Positions 1 through 10,595 of a DNA stretch of 57,384 nucleotides are shown piece after piece (position 1 is the stretch's first letter; each line of letters opens with the position of its first letter). Under the pieces are notes generated by a model, which was not told the origin of the DNA, did no database searches, and saw nothing but the letters and a program-made list of their open reading frames with translations. The DNA is from Mariniblastus sp. (GTDB taxonomy: Bacteria > Planctomycetota > Planctomycetia > Pirellulales > Pirellulaceae): contig JAKVBF010000015.1 in the NCBI GenBank assembly GCA_022447555.1, positions 1-57,384 on the forward strand, in the 5' to 3' direction. Made by a program: the position numbers and the translations under genes.

Positions 1-661
1 CAGCTACCTCGGCGTCAGCCTGCGATAACTCTTTTTCAAAATCGGCCAACTCCTGCTGTGACGGCCCACCGATGATTTGTTCACGATCAACCTGCGATTC
101 GATTTGCGATAAAATTTCTCCGACCGGCTCACGCTCGTATTTAAAATCGTCTATCACCATTTTGGCCCGCTGGCCATTTGATTGATAAGTGACTTTTGCA
201 ATGCCCTTTTTTTCCCACTTCTTTTTGTCCACCATTTCGACTTGGGCCAACTCCATCGTCTGTCCCCAGCTGGTCGTCACTGCATGACCATCCGATTCAA
301 GCCAAGAATTTCTTGTCTTAAAAAAGTTGTACAGCACGGGAAACCCAATCATAAAAGCAATACCGGCCATACCGTATTGCCACAAAATGTCCGACTGAAT
401 GATGGCTGGCTTTTTTTTCGGTTTATCGATCGACCATCCATTTTCGGCCGCCAACGCCTCCCACTGCGATGCAAAGCTGATGCCGTCGGATTCAACCTCA
501 CCCCTTTTCTCTAATTCATAGAAGGCGGTGGAACGTATCAATTCGGCAGGGTACGCAACGAAGCCGTCATAAAGGCAATAAAGCCCAAATCCAAGGCAGA
601 CGATTGCGATCAACAGGAATCGTTGTAAAAATCCGTTATTGGAGTCGGCGCGAATTTTCAT
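1..661 (-). CDS. Membrane protein of unknown function (C-terminus beyond window edge)
   Basis: The frame runs from an ATG at 659-661 leftwards to base 1 without a stop, so only the first 220 residues are visible. Two hydrophobic stretches can be seen, at about residues 12-30 and 88-108. The ~55 residues between them are soluble. After the second segment comes a polar region rich in W, K and D (SWLESDGHAV, WGQTMELAQV, KKWEKKGIAKV) that could be a small beta-rich, PH-like membrane-associated domain, though this is a guess from pattern only. The end of the visible part is Glu/Gln-rich and probably helical. A weak AAGG lies 12 nt upstream of the start. The gene follows the EEP lipoprotein gene on the same strand with a gap of about 155 bases. 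I recognise no enzyme motif and assign no function. Confidence 0.75.
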   Translation of the reverse strand, partial: MKIRADSNNGFLQRFLLIAIVCLGFGLYCLYDGFVAYPAELIRSTAFYELEKRGEVESDGISFASQWEALAAENGWSIDKPKKKPAIIQSDILWQYGMAGIAFMIGFPVLYNFFKTRNSWLESDGHAVTTSWGQTMELAQVEMVDKKKWEKKGIAKVTYQSNGQRAKMVIDDFKYEREPVGEILSQIESQVDREQIIGGPSQQELADFEKELSQADAEVA

Positions 662-817
662 GATCGATCTAAACCTTCGAAATACTAATAACAAATCGGT
701 CGGTAATTAAAATAACAAACCGCCACGCTCAACCGAACGGTATCTATACTAAAATTCCAAAATATCAGCCGAGCGCTGACGATGGTTTGAGCATCATCCC
801 AGCCTTTCGCCTGCCAC

Positions 818-1753
818 TTAGGGTGTGATGATCAATTCAAAAGGGCGATGATCACTGGTTGTTTGATCGTCTGGGAAGTCATCAGGACGGACGATCACAT
901 TACAAACTGACTGCCAGTGGGTAGCCGGTCCAGCCACGAAAGCAAAATCAAGCATGCTTCCGGGATAGTTGTCAACACCATCGGGCTCCGGGTCATACCA
1001 ATTCGTATCAATCCATTCACTTGGCTTCACCCATTTAAAAACATCACCCATCAACATCGCTCGGAAACCATCGTTCCCCTCGTCATCATCAAAAACGTAA
1101 TCAAAATTATAATCACCAACGGCAATGATAGGAGTCGTTTGCTCGCGTGCCCATTGGACCAATTGATTGGCCTGCGTCGTCCTGTACTCGGCGTTCCCGC
1201 GGGCAAGATGGTTGTTCATCACCAAGATATCTTGATCTTGAAGATTGTCGTGTAAATGCGCCACTAAAGGAGAGCGGTGGCGGGTGTCGTTGATCTCGTC
1301 CAGTTCTAAGCGTCGGACCAGTTTGAATCGGTTCGCATTGAAAAGGATCTGCAAACGATCGTTGTAGCCGGACCGTGTCACAATCCCATCAAACTCTTTT
1401 CCCAAAGCTTTCTGGAACTGGTCAGCAGCCGCTGGTAAAACCTCGCTCAACGCAATGATGTCATAGTCTGCAAATTCTTTCAGTTGATCGGCAATTATTT
1501 CCGGGTCGCTCCCCTCCGATTCGACATTCCAAGAAAGCACTCGCAAGGGTGCCGGCTTGGTTTCCTCACCGTCTCCGTGAGTCGGATTCGAGTCGACTAC
1601 GTTTCCCGCGAAAAGTTCCTTCTCGTCTGCCGGCGCGACCTGTTCGGCAGAGGGAGCGGGCACTTCTTCAGCCGTATTAACGGGGGTTCCTTGGCCACAC
1701 CCCATCGTTAACAAAGCGAAAACAACCGTCACCATGAATGCTCTGACTGCCAT
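818..1753 (-). CDS. Endonuclease/exonuclease/phosphatase (EEP) family lipoprotein
   Basis: Secreted member of the metal-dependent EEP fold (DNase I, exonuclease III, sphingomyelinase and inositol phosphatase relatives). The family motifs are in order: LSWNVES (Asn ligand), DIIALSEVL (metal-binding Glu), NNHLARGNAEYR (catalytic His region), VGDYNFDY (Asp/Asn pair) and TSDHRPF (terminal Asp-His). The N-terminus is a lipoprotein signal with lipobox LTMGC, followed by a Glu/Pro-rich linker, so it is probably a membrane-anchored periplasmic enzyme. The substrate (nucleic acid, lipid or phosphate ester) cannot be read from the sequence. The start chosen is the ATG at 1753, because GGAGG at 1763-1767 lies 9 nt upstream. 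An in-frame ATG at 1759 is only 3 nt from the SD and would add two residues. The length, 311 residues, is normal for a single-domain EEP protein with a signal. Confidence 0.85.
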   Translation of the reverse strand: MAVRAFMVTVVFALLTMGCGQGTPVNTAEEVPAPSAEQVAPADEKELFAGNVVDSNPTHGDGEETKPAPLRVLSWNVESEGSDPEIIADQLKEFADYDIIALSEVLPAAADQFQKALGKEFDGIVTRSGYNDRLQILFNANRFKLVRRLELDEINDTRHRSPLVAHLHDNLQDQDILVMNNHLARGNAEYRTTQANQLVQWAREQTTPIIAVGDYNFDYVFDDDEGNDGFRAMLMGDVFKWVKPSEWIDTNWYDPEPDGVDNYPGSMLDFAFVAGPATHWQSVCNVIVRPDDFPDDQTTSDHRPFELIITP

Positions 1754-1982
1754 CAACATCTCCCTCCATCAGAAAAATAGCCTAATACCGCGTCCCCGGC
1801 ACACCACGGACGCGAACTGCAAGGCTCTCAGAATAGCTACTTTCATCAAATTGTCGACACGCCTGAAACCCATCAAAAGGCCCGCTTTCTGATACAGGCA
1901 AGCCGCCCCATTGCTTTGTCGTCGATTCATCATGTCGCCATCGCGACCACTAGCTTCCCGATAATGATCGACCCAAGCCATT

Positions 1983-2018
1983 AAAAAAGGACCCGGGGAA
2001 ACAAGCTCCGGGCCCTTC
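1983..2018 (-). terminator. Intrinsic terminator after the PQQ-propeller pair
   Basis: Read on the minus strand, AAGGGCCCGGAG and CCCCGGGTCCTT can pair around a short loop with one mismatch, and six T residues follow. It sits about 30 bases past the stop of the 2048-3574 gene and is the natural end of that transcript. Confidence 0.8.
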
Positions 2019-2047
2019 TTCAATACTAAATTTCGCCGCAGCGAGTA

Positions 2048-3574
2048 CTATTTTTCTGGTTTGAGATCGACCGCGTACAAACGATTTCGATCGGATAGAT
2101 ACATCACTCCGTCACTGATAGTCGGCGTGCTGTAGATGGATGAGTAATTACGAGTATCATGTTCGGCTAACAACTCGGCCTTGTCGCCAACGGCTTTAAT
2201 GATCGTTAATTTACCATCCTCATTCCCAATCAATAATTTCCCATCCACGACCATTGGAGAACCCCAGATACCCGACAATAAATCATACTGCCACTTTCGA
2301 TCTCCCGTCTTTAAATCGACACAATGGACATAGCCACTGAGATCCGCCGCGTAGACCAAGCCATCAGAAACGGCTACGGTTGACATCGTCCGTCGATACA
2401 TCTCTTCATCTTCGTCATCAACACCACCGTAGTGCCAGATAACAGCGGAGTTATCGTTTGGCTTTCCAGGCTGCCCGATTTCGCCTAACTCCGCACTGAC
2501 ATCTCCCTTTTTGGTGGCGTCAATTCGCCATAGATGGCCGACGCCTTCACCGTGCTCGGGATCTTGCCCTACCGCCAAAATAACCGAATTGTCATAAAAA
2601 ACCGGTGTGCTGATGATGGCGTTACGAGTCCCCGCACCTCCCAATTCCCATTTTGTATCTTTTGGATTGAGGTCAAATTTCCAAACCAGGTCTCCTTTAG
2701 GATTGAAAGCGTAGAGCCACCCATCACCGCCAGGAAAATAGATCTGCGTCTCGCCGTTAACTTTTCCGACCGCTGGGGAGCCCCATTGACCGTGGAGAAT
2801 GGTATCAAAGGGATCATTGTTTTCCCAAACCACTTCTCCCGTATTTTTGTTGACGGCCAAAAAGCAAGGCGCTCGGGGCGACGGGACATCCAAGTGCGCT
2901 TCGTCAACGCCGTTGGATGTAACGAGATAAACCAAATCCCCATCCACCACGGGTGAGCTGGTCGCCAGGTTGTGTGGGAATACGCCAAGTTCCTCGATCA
3001 TGTCAAGATTCCAGATAATATCCGCATCCTGAGGTGTCGTATCAGCTTCCTCTTGATACTTGCCATCATTTTTGCCATCGGCAAACCCTTTTGCATCCAC
3101 ACACATTAATTCACAACGGTTGGTAACAACCCACAGCCGGTCCCCCTCAATGTGGGGCGTCGAACAAATCCCCTGAAGCGGCCAGTCATTGACTCGTCCA
3201 GTCGACAATTTTTCACGGGTCAATTGCCATAGGAATTTCCCAGATTTTTGATCAAAACAAAGCAGCACGCCTTTGTCGTCATCCTTGGGGTGATTGTTCC
3301 GATAACCGGCACCATTGTTAGTCCCCACGTAGACGCGCCCATTCGCCACGACCGGGTTCCCGTAAGTTTGGGAACCCAACTCGGCGGTCCAAGTCACGTT
3401 TTTATTGTTTTCAAGATCGAAATCAAAGGTTAGTCCTGTCTCAGGTGAGACCATATTACGGTCAGGCGACCCACCCCATAGTGGCCAATCCGTAGCAGAT
3501 TGACCTTTGGCAAATGAGGGTATCACCAACACGCAAACGACCATTGCGACAACGGAACGTTGAATCGCTTTCAT
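2048..3574 (-). CDS. Secreted PQQ-like beta-propeller repeat protein
   Basis: A 508-residue protein with a cleavable signal peptide (about residues 1-25, ending SFAKGQS) followed by repeated four-stranded propeller blades. The PQQ/BamB-type blade signature recurs as [62 protein letters not shown] and RLYAVDLK, giving about seven or eight blades. These propellers are usually non-enzymatic periplasmic scaffolds in planctomycetes, although quinoprotein dehydrogenases share the fold. No catalytic Asp or Cys-Cys pair of methanol dehydrogenases is evident, so an enzyme role is unproven. It lies 84 bases downstream of a longer paralog on the same strand, and the two begin alike (W..WGG/RGP, ETGL, LEN.K.V.W). 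GAGGA about 8 nt upstream supports the ATG. Confidence 0.85.
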   Translation of the reverse strand: MKAIQRSVVAMVVCVLVIPSFAKGQSATDWPLWGGSPDRNMVSPETGLTFDFDLENNKNVTWTAELGSQTYGNPVVANGRVYVGTNNGAGYRNNHPKDDDKGVLLCFDQKSGKFLWQLTREKLSTGRVNDWPLQGICSTPHIEGDRLWVVTNRCELMCVDAKGFADGKNDGKYQEEADTTPQDADIIWNLDMIEELGVFPHNLATSSPVVDGDLVYLVTSNGVDEAHLDVPSPRAPCFLAVNKNTGEVVWENNDPFDTILHGQWGSPAVGKVNGETQIYFPGGDGWLYAFNPKGDLVWKFDLNPKDTKWELGGAGTRNAIISTPVFYDNSVILAVGQDPEHGEGVGHLWRIDATKKGDVSAELGEIGQPGKPNDNSAVIWHYGGVDDEDEEMYRRTMSTVAVSDGLVYAADLSGYVHCVDLKTGDRKWQYDLLSGIWGSPMVVDGKLLIGNEDGKLTIIKAVGDKAELLAEHDTRNYSSIYSTPTISDGVMYLSDRNRLYAVDLKPEK

Positions 3575-3618
3575 ATATTATTCCTCGAGTTAATAGCGGC
3601 AATATTGTTTTAAAGGGG

Positions 3619-3655
3619 TCTTACTGAGAAGTTCCATCTTACTGAGAAGTTCCAT
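3619..3655. repeat. Perfect two-copy tandem duplication, 18-bp unit
   Basis: The unit cttactgagaagttccat occurs twice head to tail at 3620-3637 and 3638-3655, and the period-18 match also includes base 3619. It lies a few bases past the stop of the 745-residue PQQ protein, in the gap before the next gene of the pair. Confidence 0.95.
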
Positions 3656-3658
3656 ACA

Positions 3659-5896
3659 CTACTTTTTGTCATCGAAATCGACGACAACATTATCAAACAT
3701 ACAATCGGTGATCGCATAAACGTACAGCCCGGGATTCCCACTTTTATTGGGATGCGGGTCAATCGCTTGAATCGTCCAGTCCTGGGGTTCGGGTTCGCTG
3801 CGTTTCCAGACCTTTCCGTAGACTTTCGCCTCCGAGCCACTCGAATCGACCTTCAGTTTCATCGTATACCAGACATCCGGGTCGGCTCGGAATTTCACCG
3901 TCTCTGCCATCCTTAGGTGGGGGGCCCAACTTTGGATCACGAGGCGGCCAACGTTCCCTTTGATGATCATATTGTAACGATTCGCTACCAAACCAATGTT
4001 TGGTAACTGCCTACGCTGCTCCGTCAAAAAGACATCAGCCTGAATGGTGTAGTCCGCCATGTCTGGACGACCCATGTAGACCGTGTGGCTGGGACGTCCT
4101 TTTCCTTTGCCAATACCAGCCGCTTGCAATACGGTGTTGCCATCTTCCATCATGATGGGTTTGACTTTGATATGTGCCCGCAACCATTGGGGAGGTACTT
4201 GGACCCCCTTGAATCCTTCAAAATCCCACTTCCATTGTTTTGCGGGATTAAAGTATCGAATTCGAGCGGTGGCCGTTTTACCATCCATTTTAGCAATGAG
4301 TGTACCGGCCATATCGGCACCCGTCGCAGGCGCCGTCACCCTATTACCGTCGATCTTCAGACCCGAAAGGCCCTGCGGATCAGAAAGCTTTGGAGCGATC
4401 GTCTTAATCACTCGACCATTGGAATCAAAGGCGACCAACTTGTATTCGACCGTTTGATTTGGATCCAGCACGACTTCGAACGGTCGCAGCTGTAGCGACG
4501 CCACCTCGGTTCCAGCCGGGGCTTCCTCAGGCAACGGAACAATCTGACCATCCTTGGCTCCATCGGCACCGACACAGATCGTCCGGTCGCGGGTCACGAA
4601 CACAATCCGACCATTGGAGATCGCTGGCGAGGCATAGATTTCATCGAGTCCGTCAACGCGCGTTGCTTTGAGTTGGTTTCGAGACAATTCAACGCACTTT
4701 TCACGCGAAGGTTTCAGGATGTGAATGTTCCCATTCACCTCCATCACGTAGAGCTTCCCGTCAGCCCAGACCGGCGAACCCTTACCAACCGTGCCGAGGC
4801 TGTAGTCCCATAACTTGTCCCCCGTCTTGGCATCAAAAGCAAACAGGTTGCCGGTGTCCGCCACCACATACAAAATCCCATCTTTGACCAAAAGTGCGGT
4901 ATAACCTGCTTTGAGTCCGTCCACATGCCAAACACCATGCGTTTCAGTGATGTCACCTTTTCCCGAGGCATCAATGCATTGAACGCGGCCAAACTCGGTA
5001 TTGTCAATGTTGTCTTCGCCGTGCGAAATGTAAACAAATTTCCCGTCGGTTGCGGGAGTCGAGTTCAGCCCCCTTTTGGACATCCGGAATTTCCAAATCA
5101 TCTCGCCCGTACGCGCGTTCATCCCGTATATGTTGCCATCCGCGTTGCCACCAATCAACATACGCGTTCCGTTGATCACGCGAACGATCGGAACAGAATA
5201 ATTGGTATCTTTGGGCGCTCCACCAGGTGCCGCCGTCCACAATAAATCACCCGTATTTTTATCGAAAGCATAATAGTAATGCTTGGGGGAAGGCCCTTTT
5301 GTATCACCCCAATTGGCGGCAAGGAAACTAACAATCACTCGATCTTCATCAACGATCGGAGTCTGTGTTCGGCCACCGTAGCCGGAAATCTTGCCGAACT
5401 CTTCTAACAAGGAATGCTCCCAGACAACATCTCCCTCTGCTGAATAGCAGCGAAAAATACCGTCAACGGAATGAACATAGACTTGATCCGTTTCGGGATC
5501 CCCACACATTGCCGCCCAGCCAACGCGGGGCGCAGGAATGTCTGTTTGAAATACGTTGAAGACATCTTTCCATAGGACCTTGCCGGATTTTGCATCCCAA
5601 CAGACCACCTGTTCTCGGCAGTTCACTTTATCGACCGGATCATTGAAGTCATTGTCGGTCCGACAGTTGAGATACACGCGATCGTTCATAATGATCGGCG
5701 TGGCGCGGCCGCCTATTTCTGACTCCCAAAGGACGTGCTTTTTGTTTTCCAGAGACCAGTCACTGATCAAACCCGTCTCTCGCGAGATCCCGTTTTGCTC
5801 GGGGCCACGCCAATTCGCCCAGTCGTCGCCGGCGGCCATCTGAGTGCTCGCCAAGAAGGCAAAACAGAGAGTTAAAAACTGGTATCTTGGATTCAT
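3659..5896 (-). CDS. Secreted PQQ-like propeller fused to a LamG-like C-terminal domain
   Basis: A 745-residue protein with a signal peptide (about 1-23, ending TQMAAG) and two parts. Residues ~24-460 are a PQQ/BamB-like propeller with blades marked by [58 protein letters not shown] and an INHGED/ISHGED-type loop. Residues ~480-560 look like an Ig-like or cadherin-like linker ([19 protein letters not shown]). The rest (about 570-740: [47 protein letters not shown]) matches the concanavalin-like jelly roll often called DUF1080 or LamG-like, which binds or hydrolyses glycans. The expected location is periplasmic or surface. It is the upstream gene of a tandem pair with the 508-residue paralog. 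Substrate and activity are unknown. Confidence 0.85.
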   Translation of the reverse strand: MNPRYQFLTLCFAFLASTQMAAGDDWANWRGPEQNGISRETGLISDWSLENKKHVLWESEIGGRATPIIMNDRVYLNCRTDNDFNDPVDKVNCREQVVCWDAKSGKVLWKDVFNVFQTDIPAPRVGWAAMCGDPETDQVYVHSVDGIFRCYSAEGDVVWEHSLLEEFGKISGYGGRTQTPIVDEDRVIVSFLAANWGDTKGPSPKHYYYAFDKNTGDLLWTAAPGGAPKDTNYSVPIVRVINGTRMLIGGNADGNIYGMNARTGEMIWKFRMSKRGLNSTPATDGKFVYISHGEDNIDNTEFGRVQCIDASGKGDITETHGVWHVDGLKAGYTALLVKDGILYVVADTGNLFAFDAKTGDKLWDYSLGTVGKGSPVWADGKLYVMEVNGNIHILKPSREKCVELSRNQLKATRVDGLDEIYASPAISNGRIVFVTRDRTICVGADGAKDGQIVPLPEEAPAGTEVASLQLRPFEVVLDPNQTVEYKLVAFDSNGRVIKTIAPKLSDPQGLSGLKIDGNRVTAPATGADMAGTLIAKMDGKTATARIRYFNPAKQWKWDFEGFKGVQVPPQWLRAHIKVKPIMMEDGNTVLQAAGIGKGKGRPSHTVYMGRPDMADYTIQADVFLTEQRRQLPNIGLVANRYNMIIKGNVGRLVIQSWAPHLRMAETVKFRADPDVWYTMKLKVDSSGSEAKVYGKVWKRSEPEPQDWTIQAIDPHPNKSGNPGLYVYAITDCMFDNVVVDFDDKK

Positions 5897-6098
5897 ATTT
5901 CAACCTATCGGCTTATTAATTATCGAGCTTCAGCTGTCGTACCACGACAACGTTACCCTAGTAATGTAATTGAATTCCCCGTCTTGGACCAGCAACGAAT
6001 TCGGATCCCCTATTTGTCTTTTGGCGAACAGCGGGATTTTGCAAAAGATCCGCTTAGTTTTGAAAAAACAGCTCCCAAACAGCTTAGGATCAGTGGAC

Positions 6099-6569
6099 CT
6101 AGAGTCGAGTTGGATTGGGGGCATCACCGTAAATTTCAGCTGGATCAAACACTTTTTCAGATTCCATAAACGTTAACGTGAGAGGACTCCCCGATTCGCT
6201 CGGTTTGACGGGGACCGAACGGTAAAAACAACTGCGATAGCCCACGTGACAGCTGGCACCGTTACCGCCGACTTGGACCCTCAGCCAAACGGCGTCCTGA
6301 TCATCGTCGATTCGAATTTCGCGTATCGTTTGGACCAAACCACTCGTAGCCCCTTTATGCCACAGCTGTTCTCGAGATCGACTCCAGTAAACAGCCTCTC
6401 CCAGCCGAATAGTCTCTTCGAGTGCGGTTGGGTTCATGTAACCGTGCATCAACAACTCTCCGGAATCAAAATCTGTTGTGATTACGGGAATCAGGCCATT
6501 TCGATCAAATTTTGGGGCAAGTTGCCGACCTTCTTCAACTTGTTCCACGCTGCTGCGGGCCGCGAACAT
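6099..6569 (-). CDS. hisI: Phosphoribosyl-AMP cyclohydrolase, stand-alone HisI
   Basis: Third step of histidine synthesis: hydrolytic opening of the purine ring of phosphoribosyl-AMP in the cytosol. Family hallmarks are [13 protein letters not shown] near residue 42, [17 protein letters not shown] at 61-77, the acidic metal motif at 88-92 and [13 protein letters not shown] at 107-119. There is no fused HisE domain. The length, 156 residues, includes a short C-terminal extension beyond the usual core. One key residue differs: the family motif Asp-Cys-Asp-x-Asp reads Asp88-Asp89-Asp90-Gln-Asp92, so the Cys that usually helps bind zinc is absent, while the two other zinc cysteines (107 and 114) remain. 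No other his gene is nearby. hemB starts divergently about 150 bases away. The start is an ATG with only a weak upstream CAGG. Confidence 0.92.
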   Translation of the reverse strand: MFAARSSVEQVEEGRQLAPKFDRNGLIPVITTDFDSGELLMHGYMNPTALEETIRLGEAVYWSRSREQLWHKGATSGLVQTIREIRIDDDQDAVWLRVQVGGNGASCHVGYRSCFYRSVPVKPSESGSPLTLTFMESEKVFDPAEIYGDAPNPTRL

Positions 6570-6719
6570 AATGCTTTTACCTGTTATAATATGATTGAAA
6601 ACTTAATATTTGTTTGGTGCCCTGCTTCCGTCAACGGGGTGTTCCCTAAAAACAACGATTGCGTGAAGCCTTGGGTTAAGGTTCAATAACTTTATCGTAC
6701 GATTGTTCCCTGCAGATAA

Positions 6720-7733
<1,014 letters not shown>

Positions 7734-7962
7734 GCAAACAGTCTCACCTTCAAGCCGCAGATTCCTAAGAAACGGATTCGCCGGGTTTCGATTCAAAACA
7801 CCACCAAAGGGGATTTCCACGCCACAAATACCCATTGCATTTGTGGCCCAATTCCATCATAATTGCCCCCCGATCGGTTGATCACGGCGTTGAAGACTAG
7901 GTCCCCCTAGCCCGCGTTCATCTAAAGAATCAGAACTATTTTTGTGACCTTAAGGTAACCTA

Positions 7963-8235
7963 ATGAGTAAAGAGTGCTTCTATCTTGGCAAAAAGGCTAG
8001 CATGGGCAATCGCGTACAGACACGTGGTAAGGCGAAGCGGCTCGGCGGCGTTGGCACAAAAATCACGGGTATCACGCGCCGCAAGTTCAAACCCAACCTC
8101 CATAAAGTAAGGGCGGTTGTCGACGGCAAGGTGAAACGAGTCTGGGTAAGCACTCAGGCAATTCGAATGGGACTAGTTCAAAAACCGGTCGTCAACAAAC
8201 CATTCCAGCTACCTCAGAGTGACGAAAAGCAATAA
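7963..8235 (+). CDS. rpmB: Large ribosomal subunit protein bL28
   Basis: A 90-residue basic protein of the 50S subunit, located near the E-site and tRNA exit region in known structures. The start [20 protein letters not shown], the central [20 protein letters not shown] and [11 protein letters not shown] are the L28 pattern of N-terminal Cys-x-x-x-Gly-Lys followed by basic strands. Only one of the possible zinc-binding cysteines (Cys5) is present, so this is the zinc-free form. AAGG lies about 9 nt upstream of the ATG. It appears monocistronic: hemB ends 229 bases before and the next gene is on the other strand. Confidence 0.95.
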   Translation: MSKECFYLGKKASMGNRVQTRGKAKRLGGVGTKITGITRRKFKPNLHKVRAVVDGKVKRVWVSTQAIRMGLVQKPVVNKPFQLPQSDEKQ

Positions 8236-8388
8236 TCGATCAGTCTTTCTAGCGGCATGCCTTTATCTGGCCGGTATAAACGGGCCGAGGTTATTTACCG
8301 TCGGGCCGGCAGCGCGACAGTTTCGACGGATAGAAAAAAATCGCCGGTTCGTAAAACTTAGGTCAGAGAACTCTCGCAGGCCCGATTC

Positions 8389-9126
8389 TCATTTTCCCAA
8401 AATTTTCCACAACGGGAACAACATAGCAACGCTGCTGCGATAATTTTGATAGGCCTCACCGTGAACCTCCACCAAATCCCTCTCCTCCCAACGGATGGCA
8501 ATCAAAATATACAACGTGAAAAAAATCGCAAAAGCAAAATGGCCTGATGTCATGATCGGCGAGGCCCAAAAAACCAGCAACCAACCCAAGTACATGGGAT
8601 GCCGAACCCAACGATAGGGTCCCGGAATGACCAAGGGAAGCGGTTTGTAGGTTCGGCCTTTGGCATAGCACCATACCTGCCTGAGTCCGAACATATCAGA
8701 CTGGTCCATCAAGCAGATCGACCAAGCAATGACAACCCAACCGATAAAATAAATCACGTAGACCATCGACCCACCGAAAGAGGCAGTCAGATCCCAAAGG
8801 ACGAAACCTATAGGCTGCCAACCCAAAAACAGGGTCCCCAGTGCCAAGCACGATCCGTACAAGTAGGTCGATCGTTCAACTGCGGCAGGAAGATAGCGAG
8901 CCAACCTTCTTTTAAAACCCCTTCTGGCCATCAATGAATGCTGTAAACCGAACAAAAGAAACAGCGAACCATTGACGCAGATGGCCCAACCCACCTCCGA
9001 CCGGGGCTCGCTATCGAGAGAGTGTTTGATCGCGAGATTTCCAAAAAAAGCTATGCTATAGACCGTTAAGATTAGGGTCGCCAGGTAGGCAAACAGGCCA
9101 TAAACCACTACCCCCCCACGTCTCAT
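8389..9126 (-). CDS. MddA-like membrane S-methyltransferase (methanethiol S-methyltransferase family)
   Basis: A 245-residue integral membrane protein with about five hydrophobic helices. It belongs to the isoprenylcysteine-methyltransferase/NnrU-like fold. The pattern LQHSLMAR, LPAAVERSTYLY, LMDQSDMFGLRQVW, PGPYRWVRHPMYLGWLLVFWASP and WEERDLVEVHGEAYQNYR resembles what I recall of MddA, which methylates methanethiol with SAM to give dimethyl sulfide. RHPMYLG and EERDL are the SAM-binding and membrane-face motifs of the wider family. The call could instead be a related methyltransferase of unknown substrate, so no symbol is given. It is the downstream gene of a minus-strand group with the two secreted proteins after it, but gaps exceed 100 bases, so co-transcription is uncertain. 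Confidence 0.75.
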   Translation of the reverse strand: MRRGGVVVYGLFAYLATLILTVYSIAFFGNLAIKHSLDSEPRSEVGWAICVNGSLFLLFGLQHSLMARRGFKRRLARYLPAAVERSTYLYGSCLALGTLFLGWQPIGFVLWDLTASFGGSMVYVIYFIGWVVIAWSICLMDQSDMFGLRQVWCYAKGRTYKPLPLVIPGPYRWVRHPMYLGWLLVFWASPIMTSGHFAFAIFFTLYILIAIRWEERDLVEVHGEAYQNYRSSVAMLFPLWKILGK

Positions 9127-9232
9127 GCGAAAACCGTTTCTCTAAGCACATTCACTGATAGAAACCAACAGCCACAACCTTGTTGTACGCGGAGGCCATT
9201 CCATTTTGCCAACCTGTCACGAAACACACCTT

Positions 9233-9592
9233 TTAATCGGACTGGCTCTCTTCGAACGCTTTATCGCCGTATTTCCGAACGGACCGATACATTATTTTTG
9301 CGACACGGCGACAACGCCGAGGATTTCGAGACTGTTCACATTGTTTCAACATTGAATCCCGAAATTGACAGTCACAGACAGACCGATCTGATCCTGAATT
9401 GACATAGCACTCATCATGGGCCTTGCACGACACACGAAAATCGATCCCAGCTGCACCCTGCGGTATCAAGAGCCGCATCGGCCCCTTGAGCGATTCGGGG
9501 CCACAAGGCCGATCACTCTTTTGGGCCTGAGATGAAGATGCCATCAACAAGCCAACGACCATGCTTATCCCAAATATGAAGTGTCTCATCAT
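9233..9592 (-). CDS. Secreted phospholipase A2-like small protein
   Basis: A 119-residue protein with a signal peptide (about 1-23, ending SSQAQ) and a cysteine-rich mature part of about 96 residues. The segment VSCKAHDECY at 55-63 fits the phospholipase A2 active-site signature C-x-x-H-D-x-C, giving a His59-Asp60 pair. It is preceded by a Gly-rich loop (CGPESLKGP, PQGAAGIDF) where calcium binds in that superfamily. CDCQFRDSMLKQC at 73-85 fits the conserved second helix with its Cys and Asp. Seven cysteines (30, 56, 62, 73, 75, 85, 94) suggest about three disulfides. The known family reaction is calcium-dependent release of a fatty acid from the sn-2 position of phospholipids; activity here is inferred. 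It is only moderately conserved, so a binding-only role is possible. Confidence 0.7.
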   Translation of the reverse strand: MMRHFIFGISMVVGLLMASSSQAQKSDRPCGPESLKGPMRLLIPQGAAGIDFRVSCKAHDECYVNSGSDRSVCDCQFRDSMLKQCEQSRNPRRCRRVAKIMYRSVRKYGDKAFEESQSD

Positions 9593-9680
9593 GTTTATCC
9601 AGTTGATTTCACAGGACCGCTTAAGATCATCAGAACAATCAAACTGTTTCTAAAAAAAACAAAAGGTTACACCACGTCTA

Positions 9681-10397
9681 TCACTTGATCCGCTTTGTGT
9701 TGTCGTCCTGTGCAGCGTTTCGAATCTCACTGAACGTATTATCGATTAGTGAATTTTTGATCCGAGTCACGTCATCGACATTTTCAAAACTCAAATAATC
9801 TCGGGGTTGTTCGGGCGTGACTTCCACCATCATTCCCGCAATACGCCAACCATCTTTTTGCATGCGACAGATCCACGTCAGTTCCGTCCTGACTGACTCT
9901 CCGTCCATATCATCCACAATCGAACAGTCGATTTGGCACAACTTCTTTTTATTGGTTGCGTAACGAGGTTCGGACATTTCGTAGACGGCGGATGGACCAC
10001 CGACTGGCTCCAATTGCAAGTCAGCCCGAGACGTGGTTGTTAATGCAGAAGGGGTTAACATTTGTTCCGCCATGGAGCGGTTACCGGTGGAAAGGTACCG
10101 AACAAATAGATGACAAATGGTTTCGGGCGACGTCTCCTTGGCAGGCAACTTTAAGGGAGCAGCGGGAGACTCAGCAACCCCTCCCGGTGTGACGATGACC
10201 GTTGTGGTTTTCGATTCAGACACGTCTGGAGTCGCAGGTTTGGCACGATTAGCTGGCGGGTCTGCAGCGGTCTCTTGAGTCCCTGTGCAACCTACAGAGG
10301 CCAGTAAAACCGCAATCAACAGGGCAAAGCCAACGGATGCAAAAACCGTTTTACACTGAGGCGTTTGATTTGAAATGAATTGAACGCTGTAACGCAT
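9681..10397 (-). CDS. Lipoprotein of unknown function
   Basis: A 238-residue protein with a long N-terminal region and lipobox LASVGC at residues 32-37, followed by an Ala/Pro/Thr-rich linker to about residue 90. The globular part (90-210) has a helix-strand pattern like small NTF2-like or SnoaL-like cone folds (ICHLFVRYLSTGNRSMAEQM, then WRIAGMMVEV), but no catalytic residue is evident. It should be anchored in the inner or outer membrane, facing the periplasm. AAGGAAG lies about 6-9 nt upstream of the ATG. The neighbouring minus-strand gene downstream encodes the PLA2-like protein. No function is assigned. Confidence 0.8.
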   Translation of the reverse strand: MRYSVQFISNQTPQCKTVFASVGFALLIAVLLASVGCTGTQETAADPPANRAKPATPDVSESKTTTVIVTPGGVAESPAAPLKLPAKETSPETICHLFVRYLSTGNRSMAEQMLTPSALTTTSRADLQLEPVGGPSAVYEMSEPRYATNKKKLCQIDCSIVDDMDGESVRTELTWICRMQKDGWRIAGMMVEVTPEQPRDYLSFENVDDVTRIKNSLIDNTFSEIRNAAQDDNTKRIK

Positions 10398-10595
10398 TGA
10401 CCGCTTCCTTCCATGGTCGCAAATAAAAGAACTCGTCTCTGAATGGAAAGGATTTTGCGATTTTCCACATTCAGGTCAATATGAATTCTAAATGCCATTT
10501 TTAGAAAAGCTTGTTTCTGGTAATAACTTGCGTCGCCTCGGTTTGCTTTTTTTGGCGAATCGAAATTTCACACCGTAAAACGTTGTATTTAATTC

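Noticed and set aside
1769-2023. 84-codon minus frame over the terminator
   Set aside because: It begins inside the terminator hairpin of the PQQ gene, has no SD and no recognisable sequence.
4083-4671. Plus-strand frames opposite the 745-residue PQQ protein
   Set aside because: Shadows of a clear minus-strand gene.
8219-8443. 74-codon plus frame overlapping the end of rpmB
   Set aside because: It overlaps rpmB in another frame and has no SD or recognised sequence.
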